DNA of 15,850 bases from Haloarculaceae archaeon (GTDB taxonomy: Archaea > Halobacteriota > Halobacteria > Halobacteriales > Haloarculaceae): assembly GCA_018609945.1 (NCBI GenBank), contig JAHENO010000065.1, positions 1 to 15,850 on the forward strand. The letters run 5' to 3'. Of the stretch, positions 6,924 to 13,610 are shown one piece after another (position 1 is the stretch's first letter; the number at the start of each line of letters is the position of its first letter). Position numbers and translations under genes: made by a program. The notes beneath the pieces are model-generated. The model did not search any database, was not told the origin of the DNA, and saw only the letters and a list, made by a program, of their open reading frames with translations.

Positions 6924-7904
6924 TCAGGGACTCGCGACGGGGTCCCGCTCCCAGAACGGGCTCGACTTGTCGAGTTTCGGCACCCACGTGTCGGATTCCC
7001 GGGCGAGCATCGCGACCCGCGAGCGTTCGACCTCCTTGAGAACGTCGTGGTGGGGGAGGTACTCGCGCATCTCCGCTGCGAACTCGCGGACCTCGCTGTG
7101 ATCGGGCATCGAATCCCGGTCCAGGCGCCCGCGCGAGTGGCCCACGTGCATGTACGCCTTCAGTTCGACGAAGTCGGCGTCCGCGCGGTCGCACATCGCA
7201 GCGTACCATTCGGGGTGGTGCATGTTGTGCTCGCGGACGAGAGTGGTCCGGATGACCGTCCGCGTCTCGTCCTTGTCGGCGAGGACGTCCAGCGTCTCGA
7301 TGAGCGACTCCCAGGCGTCGTCCTCGACAGCTTTGACAGTCGAGTCGAAGGTCGCGCGGTCCGGGGCGTCGACAGAGATGTACAGCTGTGTCGGGTCGCA
7401 CTCGGCCAGCACGTCCGGTTTGGTGCCGTTGGAGACGAGGAACGTCGTGATGTCGCGGTCGTGGAAGGCCTCGATGAGTTCCGGCAGATAGGGATACAGC
7501 GTCGGTTCGCCGTCCAGGGAGATGGCGACGTGGCGTGGTTCCATCGCCTCCTCGAAGCGCTCCCGGGGGACCTGGTCGTTGCCGCCAAAGCCGGAGAGGA
7601 GTTTCGTCTGCAGGCGGATCGAGGCGTCCACGACCGCCTCGGGGTCGTCCCACTCGACCCCGTCGAGTTCGTAGGCGTGGCCCGCGTGGTCGCGCCAGCA
7701 GAACACGCACCGCTCGTTGCACTTCACCACGGGCGTCATCTGAATGCAGCGGTGTGATTCGATGCCGTAGAAGACGTTTTTGTAACACTTCCCCTCCCCG
7801 CGCAGGGCGTTTTTCGTCCACCCACAGGTCTGTGTCGCGGTGTGGTTCTCGCTGTGGTAGTCGGGGTCCGACACCTGCTTTGGGCCCCCGTCGGCGTCAC
7901 TCAT
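6924..7904 (-). CDS. taw1: tRNA 4-demethylwyosine synthase (archaeal TYW1), radical SAM
   Basis: 326 residues. Taw1 uses pyruvate and radical S-adenosylmethionine chemistry to turn m1G37 of tRNA-Phe into 4-demethylwyosine. The radical SAM cluster motif CNERCVFC is at residues 62-69. Three earlier cysteines (C27, C40, C53) match those that hold the second iron-sulfur cluster in archaeal TYW1. Other visible motifs are HVAISLDGEPTLYPYLPEL, FLVSNGTKPDVL and QLYISVDAP. Unlike eukaryotic TYW1 there is no flavodoxin domain. The start is uncertain: ATG 7904 (MSDADGGPKQV) fits the family start; ATG 7931 and GTG 7949 are also in frame, and a TATA box (7971-7980) lies 27 nt before the GTG. Tail-to-tail with the DHPS-like gene, 40 bp apart. 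Confidence 0.93.
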   Translation of the reverse strand: MSDADGGPKQVSDPDYHSENHTATQTCGWTKNALRGEGKCYKNVFYGIESHRCIQMTPVVKCNERCVFCWRDHAGHAYELDGVEWDDPEAVVDASIRLQTKLLSGFGGNDQVPRERFEEAMEPRHVAISLDGEPTLYPYLPELIEAFHDRDITTFLVSNGTKPDVLAECDPTQLYISVDAPDRATFDSTVKAVEDDAWESLIETLDVLADKDETRTVIRTTLVREHNMHHPEWYAAMCDRADADFVELKAYMHVGHSRGRLDRDSMPDHSEVREFAAEMREYLPHHDVLKEVERSRVAMLARESDTWVPKLDKSSPFWERDPVASP

Positions 7905-7970
7905 ACCCCGGCTTGCGTCTTCCCGACGCATAACACCCACGGTGAGCACGGGGGAATGGCTAACTCACCA

Positions 7971-7980
7971 GGATTTATAC
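7971..7980 (-). promoter_or_regulatory. TATA box of taw1
   Basis: GTATAAATCC on the minus strand, 27 nt before the in-frame GTG at 7949. Transcription would start close to that GTG, giving either a leaderless GTG start or a 45-nt leader to the ATG at 7904. Confidence 0.55.
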
Positions 7981-8233
7981 TCCCGGCTATAACTTCGTGA
8001 AGATACTCGACCCCACGGGGTGTCGAAATTTCTCACGGGCTTGTAGCCGGCAGTATTAGATCTGTATCGTCAAAATCCCCAGTCGGGATGGCACTGGGGG
8101 GCGGCGATCCGTGACTGGCCGAAAGATGACGGACTCCCCTAGCGAATTTCAACGGTAGCTGTCAGAGGCACGGGAGTCCAAGCAGAATGTCGCAACTATG
8201 CATATTGAATCTGGTGCCTGAATTGCCAGGGTG

Positions 8234-8240
8234 TTTATAA
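8234..8240 (+). promoter_or_regulatory. Strong TATA-like box upstream of rpl37ae
   Basis: TTTATAA is the best TATA match before rpl37ae. The predicted start of transcription near 8264 would give a leader of about 100 nt. A second, weaker box (ATTATT around 8333-8338) lies about 30 nt before the ATG at 8366 and would give a nearly leaderless mRNA. Confidence 0.45.
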
Positions 8241-8365
8241 GGAACCTGTTCGATACTGGCAGGCTGCCAGTCACAGATCCTTCTCCACCGTTCTCTCCCC
8301 TACAGCAAACGCCATTCCGACGAATCGCAGGGATTATTGGCGCCCTCGCCAGAGGGTAGTGTACT

Positions 8366-8653
8366 ATGGCCAAGAAACGCGGACAGACGGGGAGCGCCGG
8401 ACGGTTCGGGGCGCGATACGGGCGGATCGCCCGTCGTCGCGTCGCCGAGATAGAGGACGAGATGCGCGAGGACCACAAGTGTCCCGACTGCGGCGCCGAC
8501 CGGGTCGAGCGTCAGGGCACCGGCGTCTGGGAGTGTGGCAGCTGTGGCTACACGTTCACTGGCGGCGCCTACAAGCCGGAGACGCCCGCCGGCAGGACGG
8601 TCGGCCGGTCGATTCGCGCGGCCCTCGCCGAAGAGGAGGGGGACGAGGCATGA
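8366..8653 (+). CDS. rpl37ae: Large ribosomal subunit protein L37Ae (eL43)
   Basis: 95 residues, the normal family length. It is a zinc-binding 50S protein near the E site. The N-terminus MAKKRGQTGSAGRFGARYG is the basic, rRNA-contacting family signature. The zinc finger is CPDC (C39, C42) and CGSC (C57, C60), followed by GYTFTGGAYKPETPAGRTV. The start is the ATG at 8366 from family alignment. The stop overlaps the rpoP start by ATGA (8650-8653), so the two are probably translationally coupled. It is the first gene of the conserved archaeal cluster with rpoP, pcc1, prefoldin beta and DUF3194. A perfect 5-bp hairpin (CCCTC/GAGGG, 8343-8356) ends 9 nt before the start codon. Confidence 0.97.
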   Translation: MAKKRGQTGSAGRFGARYGRIARRRVAEIEDEMREDHKCPDCGADRVERQGTGVWECGSCGYTFTGGAYKPETPAGRTVGRSIRAALAEEEGDEA

Positions 8654-8784
8654 GCTACAAGTGTTCCCGCTGCAAGCGCGACGTGACGCTCGACGAGTAC
8701 GGCGGCGTCCGGTGTCCGTACTGTGGCCACCGCGTCCTCCTGAAAGAGCGCAGCCGTGACATCAAGGAAGTCGACGTCGAGTAG
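8650..8784 (+). CDS. rpoP: DNA-directed RNA polymerase subunit P (Rpo12)
   Basis: 44 residues, a typical size for this tiny subunit, and too short for a default ORF scan from its own start. Rpo12 (counterpart of eukaryotic Rpb12) sits near the Rpo3/Rpo10 assembly platform of archaeal RNA polymerase. Zinc ligands are CSRC (C5, C8) and CPYC (C22, C25), followed by GHRVLLKERSR, the usual basic end. It starts at 8650 with an ATGA overlap to rpl37ae, and its last 29 nt overlap the start of pcc1. Confidence 0.96.
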   Translation: MSYKCSRCKRDVTLDEYGGVRCPYCGHRVLLKERSRDIKEVDVE

Positions 8785-9028
8785 TCCCCACGACGCTGTT
8801 TTCTCTCTCGAGTACGACGACGCCGAGCGTGCCCGCCGCGTCGAGCGCGCCCTGGCGCCCGAGGTTGGCGATATCGCGGGTGAGCGCACGCGGGTTTCGG
8901 TGGCGCGGGACGACGACCAGATCGACGTGGCGGTCGAGGCCGACGACCTCGTCGCTCTCCGGGCCGGATTGAACACCTGGCTGACGCTGGTCGCGGTAGC
9001 CGAGTCCGCGGGCGGCGTCGGGTACTGA
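8756..9028 (+). CDS. pcc1: KEOPS complex subunit Pcc1
   Basis: 90 residues. Pcc1 is the small dimer-forming subunit of KEOPS, which makes the t6A37 modification of ANN-decoding tRNAs; it bridges two Kae1 subunits. The body HDAVFSLEYDDAERARRVERAL, then ALRAGLNTWLTLVAVAESAG, has the family's strand-strand-helix pattern with the conserved LRA.LNTW helix. The only start codon in frame before the conserved HDAVF segment is the GTG at 8756, which overlaps rpoP by 29 nt; the first dozen codons are therefore shared with rpoP in another frame and are Ser/Thr-rich. It is cotranscribed with rpl37ae and rpoP. Confidence 0.9.
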   Translation: MTSRKSTSSSPHDAVFSLEYDDAERARRVERALAPEVGDIAGERTRVSVARDDDQIDVAVEADDLVALRAGLNTWLTLVAVAESAGGVGY

Positions 9029-9122
9029 TTCGCCTGTGTTCGAGCAATTGCCAGCGTCTCCGCGTAGCGTGCCCGCTGAATGCCACAGCCGGACCCGACA
9101 GAGAATCTTCGACAGAAGGCAC

Positions 9123-9944
9123 TCAGACCCGGTCGGTTACAGCGACCAGGTTGACCGCGAGACCGACCACGGACAGAACGGCAGCGGCGGCCAGGTCCGC
9201 CTCACTGGTTGGGAGCAGTCCGGCCGCGCTGACAGACGTGACCCAGACCCCGTATCCGGCGCCCGCGACGAGCAGGACCAGTCCTGCAATGCCGGTCAGG
9301 AGCGTGCCGGTCGAGCCGAACCTGCCAGGCTCCCGCTGCTCCTCGTAGCTGTCCAATACCGACCACATACTGTCGACGATATCTTCTTCCAGGTCCTCGA
9401 CCTGCCCTTCGATGTATCTGTGCAGTGTCTCTTCGTGTTCGGCGAGTTTGTCCGCCGTTTCCGAGAGCTCCTCTTCCTCTTGCTCGATGGCCTGCTCGCG
9501 CTCGTCCAACTCTTTTTCGCGCTGGTTCAGGCTCGCTTGCTTGTCCTGGAGGCGTTCCCGCAGTTCCGTCAACTCCTCCTCGCGGGCGTCGAGATTCGAT
9601 TCGTACGCATCGAGCTCCCGCTCGCGCTCGTCGAGGTTCTCGCTTCTCTTGTCGAGACCCAGTTCCCGCTCGTTCAGCCGGCGCTCTTCCTCGGCGAGTT
9701 CCCGTTTGAGCGCCTCGGTCGTGTCCGCTGTGTCGGGTGTTTCGTCCGCAGTCGTCCCCGTCTCGTCGGACGTGGTCTCCCCCTGTGCTTCCGGGCTGGC
9801 CTCTTCCGCACCCTCGTCCTGGTCCGTCGAACGCTCATCCGAATCCGTCGCGTCGCTCTCGGATGCCGTCGACTCCCCGTCCGGATCCGACACCGTCTCG
9901 TCTGACCCTGTTTCGGTCTGTTCTGAGTCCGGGTTCTCGCTCAT
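9123..9944 (-). CDS. Membrane protein with acidic N-terminus, regular heptad coiled coil and two C-terminal TM helices
   Basis: 273 residues, family not recognised. Residues 1-75 are a disordered, Asp/Glu/Ser/Thr-rich tail without signal peptide. Residues about 78-190 form a long coiled coil with Leu or Ile exactly every seventh residue at 90, 97, 104, 111, 118, 125, 132, 139, 146, 153 and 160 (units such as LDERERE and LDAREEE). Two hydrophobic segments follow (about 212-235 and 250-270). The long hydrophilic part is most likely cytoplasmic, so the protein could be a membrane-anchored scaffold or tether; this is inference. It lies antiparallel between pcc1 and pfdB, which are usually close neighbours in euryarchaea. 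Start ATG 9944 has a GGGAG stretch 13 nt upstream and a TATA-like CTAAGTATC near 9985-9993. Confidence 0.85.
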   Translation of the reverse strand: MSENPDSEQTETGSDETVSDPDGESTASESDATDSDERSTDQDEGAEEASPEAQGETTSDETGTTADETPDTADTTEALKRELAEEERRLNERELGLDKRSENLDERERELDAYESNLDAREEELTELRERLQDKQASLNQREKELDEREQAIEQEEEELSETADKLAEHEETLHRYIEGQVEDLEEDIVDSMWSVLDSYEEQREPGRFGSTGTLLTGIAGLVLLVAGAGYGVWVTSVSAAGLLPTSEADLAAAAVLSVVGLAVNLVAVTDRV

Positions 9945-10341
9945 ATACAGTGTCTTCTCCCGAATGCGACGTTTGATGGCCGGGATACTTAGTCTGTCGC
10001 TCCCAGCGGTGTTGATGCCTGCGATAAGACAGCTGGTCGGAAGTCAGGAAAGGTACTAAGCTGTGTCGGCTCGGACAGTGCGCGACGGGCGACTGTGATG
10101 TATCGCTTCTCGTGGGACCCAGGATACGCAAGGTGGCAACCCTCTCGGGGACGTCATTCGATATCGCTGACTTCGACCCGCCACGTGCCGTCACCTCCTG
10201 CGGACTGAACTACACGTCTGGCTGTTCTCCCTGGGTGTGACGGACCGTTCGGCGCTTGCGGTTCGGTACGACCACCCGCCTGGACGGAGAAATCGGAGTG
10301 AGATGCGTGGGTTTAACACGCCGGCTCTCCAGGTGAGAGGT
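9945..10341. other. Intergenic region between divergent genes
   Basis: 397 bp. It holds a TATA-like sequence for the coiled-coil gene (near 9985-9993) and the prefoldin promoter (10311-10317). Long frames running through it are shadows of the flanking genes. A short codon-like tail on the minus strand (10154-10195) has no start codon. I see nothing else. Confidence 0.55.
10311..10317 (+). promoter_or_regulatory. TATA box of pfdB
   Basis: GTTTAAC centred 28 nt upstream of the ATG at 10342. This supports a leaderless transcript and decides against the longer frame starting at 10237. Confidence 0.55.
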
Positions 10342-10734
10342 ATGCAAGGCAATCTGCCGCCCGAGGCACAGGAGAAGCTCGAAGAACTGCAGGACCTCCA
10401 GGAGACAGCCCAGCAGGTCGCGGCCCAGAAACAGCAGGCAGAGACCGAACTCAACGAGTCGGAGACGGCACTCGCGGAACTCGAAGACGTCGACGAGGAG
10501 ACGACGATGTACCGCGAGGTCGGTGAGTTGCTCGTCAAGACCGACTACGAGGAGGCCCAGGCGGACCTCGAGGAGAAAGTCGAGAGCCTCGAACTCCGCG
10601 TCGAAACCCTCGAGAAACAGGAGGAGCGCGTCCAGCAGCAGTTCGAAGAACTCCAGCAGGAGCTCCAGCAGATGCTGGGCGGCATGGGCGGTGGCGGCGG
10701 CCCAATCGGCGGCCCGGGCGCCGGCGGCGCATAA
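10342..10734 (+). CDS. pfdB: Prefoldin subunit beta
   Basis: 130 residues. Prefoldin is the jellyfish-shaped chaperone (two alpha, four beta subunits) that hands unfolded proteins to the thermosome. Two coiled-coil helices (about residues 5-48 and 70-117) flank the conserved hairpin LEDVDEETTMYREVGELLVK, the family signature. The Gly-rich tail MLGGMGGGGGPIGG is common in haloarchaeal members. Start ATG 10342 (MQGNLPPEAQEKL) agrees with the family and the TATA box 28 nt upstream. The stop codon overlaps the next start by one base (TAATG, 10732-10736). Confidence 0.97.
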   Translation: MQGNLPPEAQEKLEELQDLQETAQQVAAQKQQAETELNESETALAELEDVDEETTMYREVGELLVKTDYEEAQADLEEKVESLELRVETLEKQEERVQQQFEELQQELQQMLGGMGGGGGPIGGPGAGGA

Positions 10735-10979
10735 TGACACCGCCGGACGACCCCGACGACGCCGAGGTCGTCCGGACGGCCGCGAATGCGGCCGAGGACG
10801 TCGTTTTCTCCCGGTACGACCGCTCCGAGATCGACGACCTGGACGTGACTGTCACGTTCGAGGAGGGGATTTTCGAAGTCGACGTCTATCTCCACGCCGA
10901 GGGACGCCCCGACCCCGACCGGGTCGCCGACGACGCCGCCCTGGCCGCGCGCGGTGCCGTCGACGACCTGCTCGAATGA
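10734..10979 (+). CDS. DUF3194 family protein
   Basis: 81 residues, function unknown. DUF3194 proteins are short archaeal proteins encoded directly after prefoldin beta. The fold is probably alpha/beta: a first helix (DAEVVRTAANAAEDVVFSR), two strands (LDVTVTFEEGIFEVDVYLHA) and a last helix (DRVADDAALAARGAVDDLL). It starts at 10734, sharing one base with the pfdB stop, so it is translated from the prefoldin mRNA. It has no Cys, signal peptide or membrane span. Recognition rests on position and general pattern. Confidence 0.85.
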   Translation: MTPPDDPDDAEVVRTAANAAEDVVFSRYDRSEIDDLDVTVTFEEGIFEVDVYLHAEGRPDPDRVADDAALAARGAVDDLLE

Positions 10980-11126
10980 CCGGGTACTGACCAGGTACTC
11001 TCGAAATTTGCTGTCAGCGGAGAATACGTCGGCGCGAGCGGGCGTCGATACGTCCCGTCTCAGGGAGGGGCTGCGTGACCGAATGGCGTCAGCGGGATGC
11101 GTTTTCGTGGGGGGGGACGGGCGGCG

Positions 11127-11747
11127 TTATGCGTCGCTCTGGTTCTCGACGTCATCGACTTCGTCGTCTGCCTCATCCTGGTCCTGCTCGTCTTCGTCCT
11201 CGACGTCCTCGCTATCGTCGTCCTCGCTATCGTCGTCCTCGCTACCGTCGTCCTCGCTGTCGGCATCCTCGCCTTCCTCAGCCTCTTCGTCGCCGTCGTT
11301 TTCGGCGTTTTCATCAGTGGCTTCGTCGTCAGTGGCCTCGGCGTCAGCAGCGTCTTCGCTCTCGTCCGCGGCAGAGTCGTCAGGGGTAACCGAACTGATT
11401 TCCTCGCCGAGGTTCGACAGCGAACCGTCGATCTTCTGGTTGATGAGGTCGTGAATCTGGCTCACGAAGGTGGGGGCCTGGGAGGGCATGTCGGCGGGCG
11501 GGCCCTGCCTGTCGACGGGTGCCTCGCCGTTACCCTCCGCGGCGTCCGACTCGTCCTCTGCGGTGTCTGACTCGTCCCCGGCCGCGGCCGCGGGCGGGCC
11601 GTTGGCCGCCGCAGTCTCGTCGGTGCTTTCGTTTGCGGGCTGTTCGACCGGCGCGTCCGAGGGCGCGTTGCCCGGCAGCGCTGCGGCCGCCCCGGTGGCG
11701 ACCACGAGCACTGCGAGCAGCACGACCGCGATCTTGGTCAACTTCAT
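11127..11747 (-). CDS. Exported, extremely acidic haloarchaeal protein
   Basis: 206 residues, function unknown. The N-terminus MKLTKIAVVLLAVLVVATG then AAAA is a clear Sec-type signal peptide (or anchor) with a likely cut near residue 23; there is no twin-arginine and no lipobox cysteine. A Pro/Ala/Asp-rich linker leads to a conserved-looking segment FVSQIHDLINQKI (about 94-106) followed by LSNLGEEISSVTP. From about residue 123 the protein is almost wholly Asp/Glu/Ser, including tandem SEDDD units coded by a 15-bp DNA repeat. Start ATG 11747 has a Shine-Dalgarno-like GAGGTG 5 nt upstream, unlike most genes here. It may be a cell-surface protein; the tail could bind cations. Confidence 0.85.
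   Translation of the reverse strand: MKLTKIAVVLLAVLVVATGAAAALPGNAPSDAPVEQPANESTDETAAANGPPAAAAGDESDTAEDESDAAEGNGEAPVDRQGPPADMPSQAPTFVSQIHDLINQKIDGSLSNLGEEISSVTPDDSAADESEDAADAEATDDEATDENAENDGDEEAEEGEDADSEDDGSEDDDSEDDDSEDVEDEDEQDQDEADDEVDDVENQSDA
11212..11271 (-). repeat. 15-bp tandem repeat coding for acidic SEDDD units
   Basis: Four head-to-tail units of 15 bp at 11212, 11227, 11242 and 11257. The first two are identical (CTATCGTCGTCCTCG on the plus strand), the third differs by one base, and the fourth is more diverged. It is in frame within the acidic tail of the exported protein. Confidence 0.85.
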
Positions 11748-11752
11748 CAGTG

Positions 11753-11758
11753 CACCTC
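11753..11758 (-). promoter_or_regulatory. Shine-Dalgarno-like site of the acidic exported protein
   Basis: GAGGTG on the minus strand, 5 nt before the ATG at 11747. This implies a transcript with a leader, in contrast to the leaderless pattern of neighbours. Confidence 0.6.
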
Positions 11759-11816
11759 ACGCTCGGATCCAGTCGCACTTGAAGGGGGAAAGCAGTGGTC
11801 CCGGGTTTCCGCCGGT

Positions 11817-11861
11817 TTAAGCCGAATTAACGCCTCTCGATCCGGTTTTAATCCGGATTAA
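11817..11861 (-). promoter_or_regulatory. Promoter/operator-like region with phased TTAA and ATCCGG motifs
   Basis: TTAA occurs at 11817, 11827, 11848 and 11858 (steps of 10, 21 and 10 bp). ATCCGG occurs at 11840, 11851 and 11861. A perfect 14-bp palindrome, TTAATCCGGATTAA, spans 11848-11861. The region lies upstream of the acidic exported protein gene, and GGCTTAAACC (11815-11824) is the likeliest TATA box. Helical phasing suggests protein binding; this is inference. Confidence 0.45.
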
Positions 11862-11887
11862 TCCGGCTGAACCGCCGGCTCCGGGGG

Positions 11888-13558
11888 TCATCCGCGCTGG
11901 TCCGCCACGAGGCGGTCGAGCCGCGACTGCGAGTCCGCGTCCGCGGGGTCTTTGTCCTCGCGGATCCCCAGAAACCGCGGAAACCGTAGCGCGTACCCAG
12001 AGGAGGTCGAGGGCGAGGACTGGATCTCCTCGTAGCCGACCTCGAAGACGACCGCGGGGTCGACCTCGACGGCGGTCCCCTCCTCGGCCCGGATGTGCGG
12101 CTCGATCAGTTCGGTCAGTTCCTCGAGCTGTTCGTCGGTGATGCCGGTGGCGACGTTGCCGACGGTTGCGTATCCGTCCTCGCCGCGCACCGAGAGTTCG
12201 AAGGTCCCGAGGAGGTTCGCCCGCCGTCCCTCGCCCCACTCGGCACCGGTCACCACGAGGTCGAGCGTCTCGACGTCGGGCTTCCGCTTCAGCCAGTTCT
12301 TCCCGCGTTTGCCGGGCGTGTACACCGAGTCGGGATTTTTGAGCATGACGCCTTCGTGGCCCGCCTCGAGAGCGTCACCCTCGATGGCGGCCACGCTGTC
12401 GGCGTCCTCACAGAGCCAGAGTTCCGAGGCCGTCGCGTCGCTCGTCGTGTCGCTGTCGAGGACCTCGACCAGTCGGTCGTGGCGGTCGGTCAGGGCCACG
12501 TCGAGCAGGTCGTCGCCGTCGGCGTGCAGGCAATCGAATGCGTGCAACCGGAGACTGACTTCCTCGCGGGCCTGTGCGACATCGTGTTTCCGGCGGAAGC
12601 GCCGCAAGACCTGCTGGAATGGCCTCGGGTTCCCATCCTCGTCGATTGCGACGACCTCGCCGTCGAGGATGGCCGGCACCGCGACTCGCTGTTCCACGGT
12701 CGCAACGACCTCCGGGAGCGCGTCCGTCACGTCTTCCATGTTCCGCGAGTACAGGCCGACGGTCTCGCCGTCGTAGTGGACCTGGACCCTGGCGCCGTCG
12801 TACTTCCACTCGACGGCCACGCGTCCCCACTCGTCGATGGCCTCGCCGACCGTCCCGGTCTGTGCGAGCATCGCCTGGACCGGCCGGCCGACCTGGAGGG
12901 CGATCTCACCGAGCGCCTCGGCGCCCCCCTCGGCGGCCCGCTGCGCGACGAGTCCGTAGTCGTTGGAAACCTGGAGCGCCCGTTCGACCTCCGCGAGGGG
13001 AACGTCGAAGGCTGCGGCGATGGCGTCCCTGACGGTTCCCTCGCCGACACCGATACGCATCTCCGAGAGGACCAGCCTCGCGAGATAGCGTGCCTCCCGG
13101 GGATCGGTCCGGCTGAACAGCCCGAATAGCGTCTCCAGTTTCGTCTCCTGGCTCCCCTCGCCTTCGGCAGCCGCGAGGTCGTGGAGTCGGCGCTCGACCT
13201 CGGAGACCGTGAGGCTGTCCGTGCCGCCGGCAAAGGCGCCGAGGCCCTGCTGGCCGCCGAGGTCGTAACTCGCGGCCACCGCGCCGATTTCGCCGATTTC
13301 GGCCAACTTCGCCTCCACGTCGTCGGCACTCACGTTCGGACCGGCCGCGCGGGCGATGGCACTGTAACACAGCTGTGGGCCGACATCGAGGGTCCGGGAC
13401 TCGTGTGCCGGGAACACGCGGCCCAGCAGGAACCGAACGAGGGTCGGCAAGTCCTCGCCAGCGTCCCCGAGCAGATCGGCCACCCGCTCGCAGATGGCGG
13501 TGTCGGCCGACGCCGACTCTATGTCGGCGGCCACGGCGGCGAACTCGGCGAATTCCAT
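11888..13558 (-). CDS. lig: ATP-dependent DNA ligase
   Basis: 556 residues, the usual size for archaeal replicative ligases. It seals nicks during replication and repair through an enzyme-AMP intermediate. An N-terminal DNA-binding domain (about 1-225) is followed by the nucleotidyltransferase domain: motif I EWKYDGAR with catalytic Lys252, motif III LYSRNMED (269-276), motif IIIa region ILDGEVVAID (297-306), motif IV EGVMLKNP (402-409), and motif V NWLKRKP (421-427). The OB-fold domain ends with FEVGYEEIQSS and ALRFPRFLGIREDK. The start at ATG 13558 (MEFAEFAAVAADI) fits the family; the longer frame to 13687 runs into the upstream gene. The upstream membrane protein gene ends 52 bp earlier on the same strand, so both may share an mRNA, though GGTTTTCC about 30 nt before the start could be a weak promoter of its own. 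Confidence 0.96.
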   Translation of the reverse strand: MEFAEFAAVAADIESASADTAICERVADLLGDAGEDLPTLVRFLLGRVFPAHESRTLDVGPQLCYSAIARAAGPNVSADDVEAKLAEIGEIGAVAASYDLGGQQGLGAFAGGTDSLTVSEVERRLHDLAAAEGEGSQETKLETLFGLFSRTDPREARYLARLVLSEMRIGVGEGTVRDAIAAAFDVPLAEVERALQVSNDYGLVAQRAAEGGAEALGEIALQVGRPVQAMLAQTGTVGEAIDEWGRVAVEWKYDGARVQVHYDGETVGLYSRNMEDVTDALPEVVATVEQRVAVPAILDGEVVAIDEDGNPRPFQQVLRRFRRKHDVAQAREEVSLRLHAFDCLHADGDDLLDVALTDRHDRLVEVLDSDTTSDATASELWLCEDADSVAAIEGDALEAGHEGVMLKNPDSVYTPGKRGKNWLKRKPDVETLDLVVTGAEWGEGRRANLLGTFELSVRGEDGYATVGNVATGITDEQLEELTELIEPHIRAEEGTAVEVDPAVVFEVGYEEIQSSPSTSSGYALRFPRFLGIREDKDPADADSQSRLDRLVADQRG

Positions 13559-13610
13559 GTGCACGCCCGGGCCGGGGGGCTGGAAAACCTGGCGACTCCC
13601 GGCGTCGGTC

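Larger units (their letters stand above)
7905..8365. other. Gene-free region with inverted repeats between taw1 and rpl37ae
   Basis: 461 bp with no credible protein gene; the 109-residue minus frame at 8149-8478 is the shadow of rpl37ae. It holds the taw1 TATA box (7971-7980), stems 7983-7992/8041-8050, 8007-8026, 8077-8083/8093-8099 and 8131-8138/8172-8179, and two TATA-like boxes (8234-8240, 8331-8338) before rpl37ae. A structured RNA is possible but unproven. Confidence 0.6.

Noticed and set aside
8120..8225. Possible box C/D small RNA
   Set aside because: The C-box-like AAGATGA has a mismatch at a key base and no D box sits at a suitable distance.
10154..10195. Codon-like tail on the minus strand reading GDGTWRVEVSDIE before a stop
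   Set aside because: The frame has no ATG, GTG or TTG start before the next upstream stop (10313-10315) and the preceding residues do not look protein-like; probably chance, at most a short gene relic.
12095..13129. 344-codon plus-strand frame opposite DNA ligase, and similar frames at 6017-6805 and 6741-7757
   Set aside because: The opposite strand has well-defined enzymes with catalytic motifs; these frames have no recognisable family and mirror the codon pattern of the real genes.
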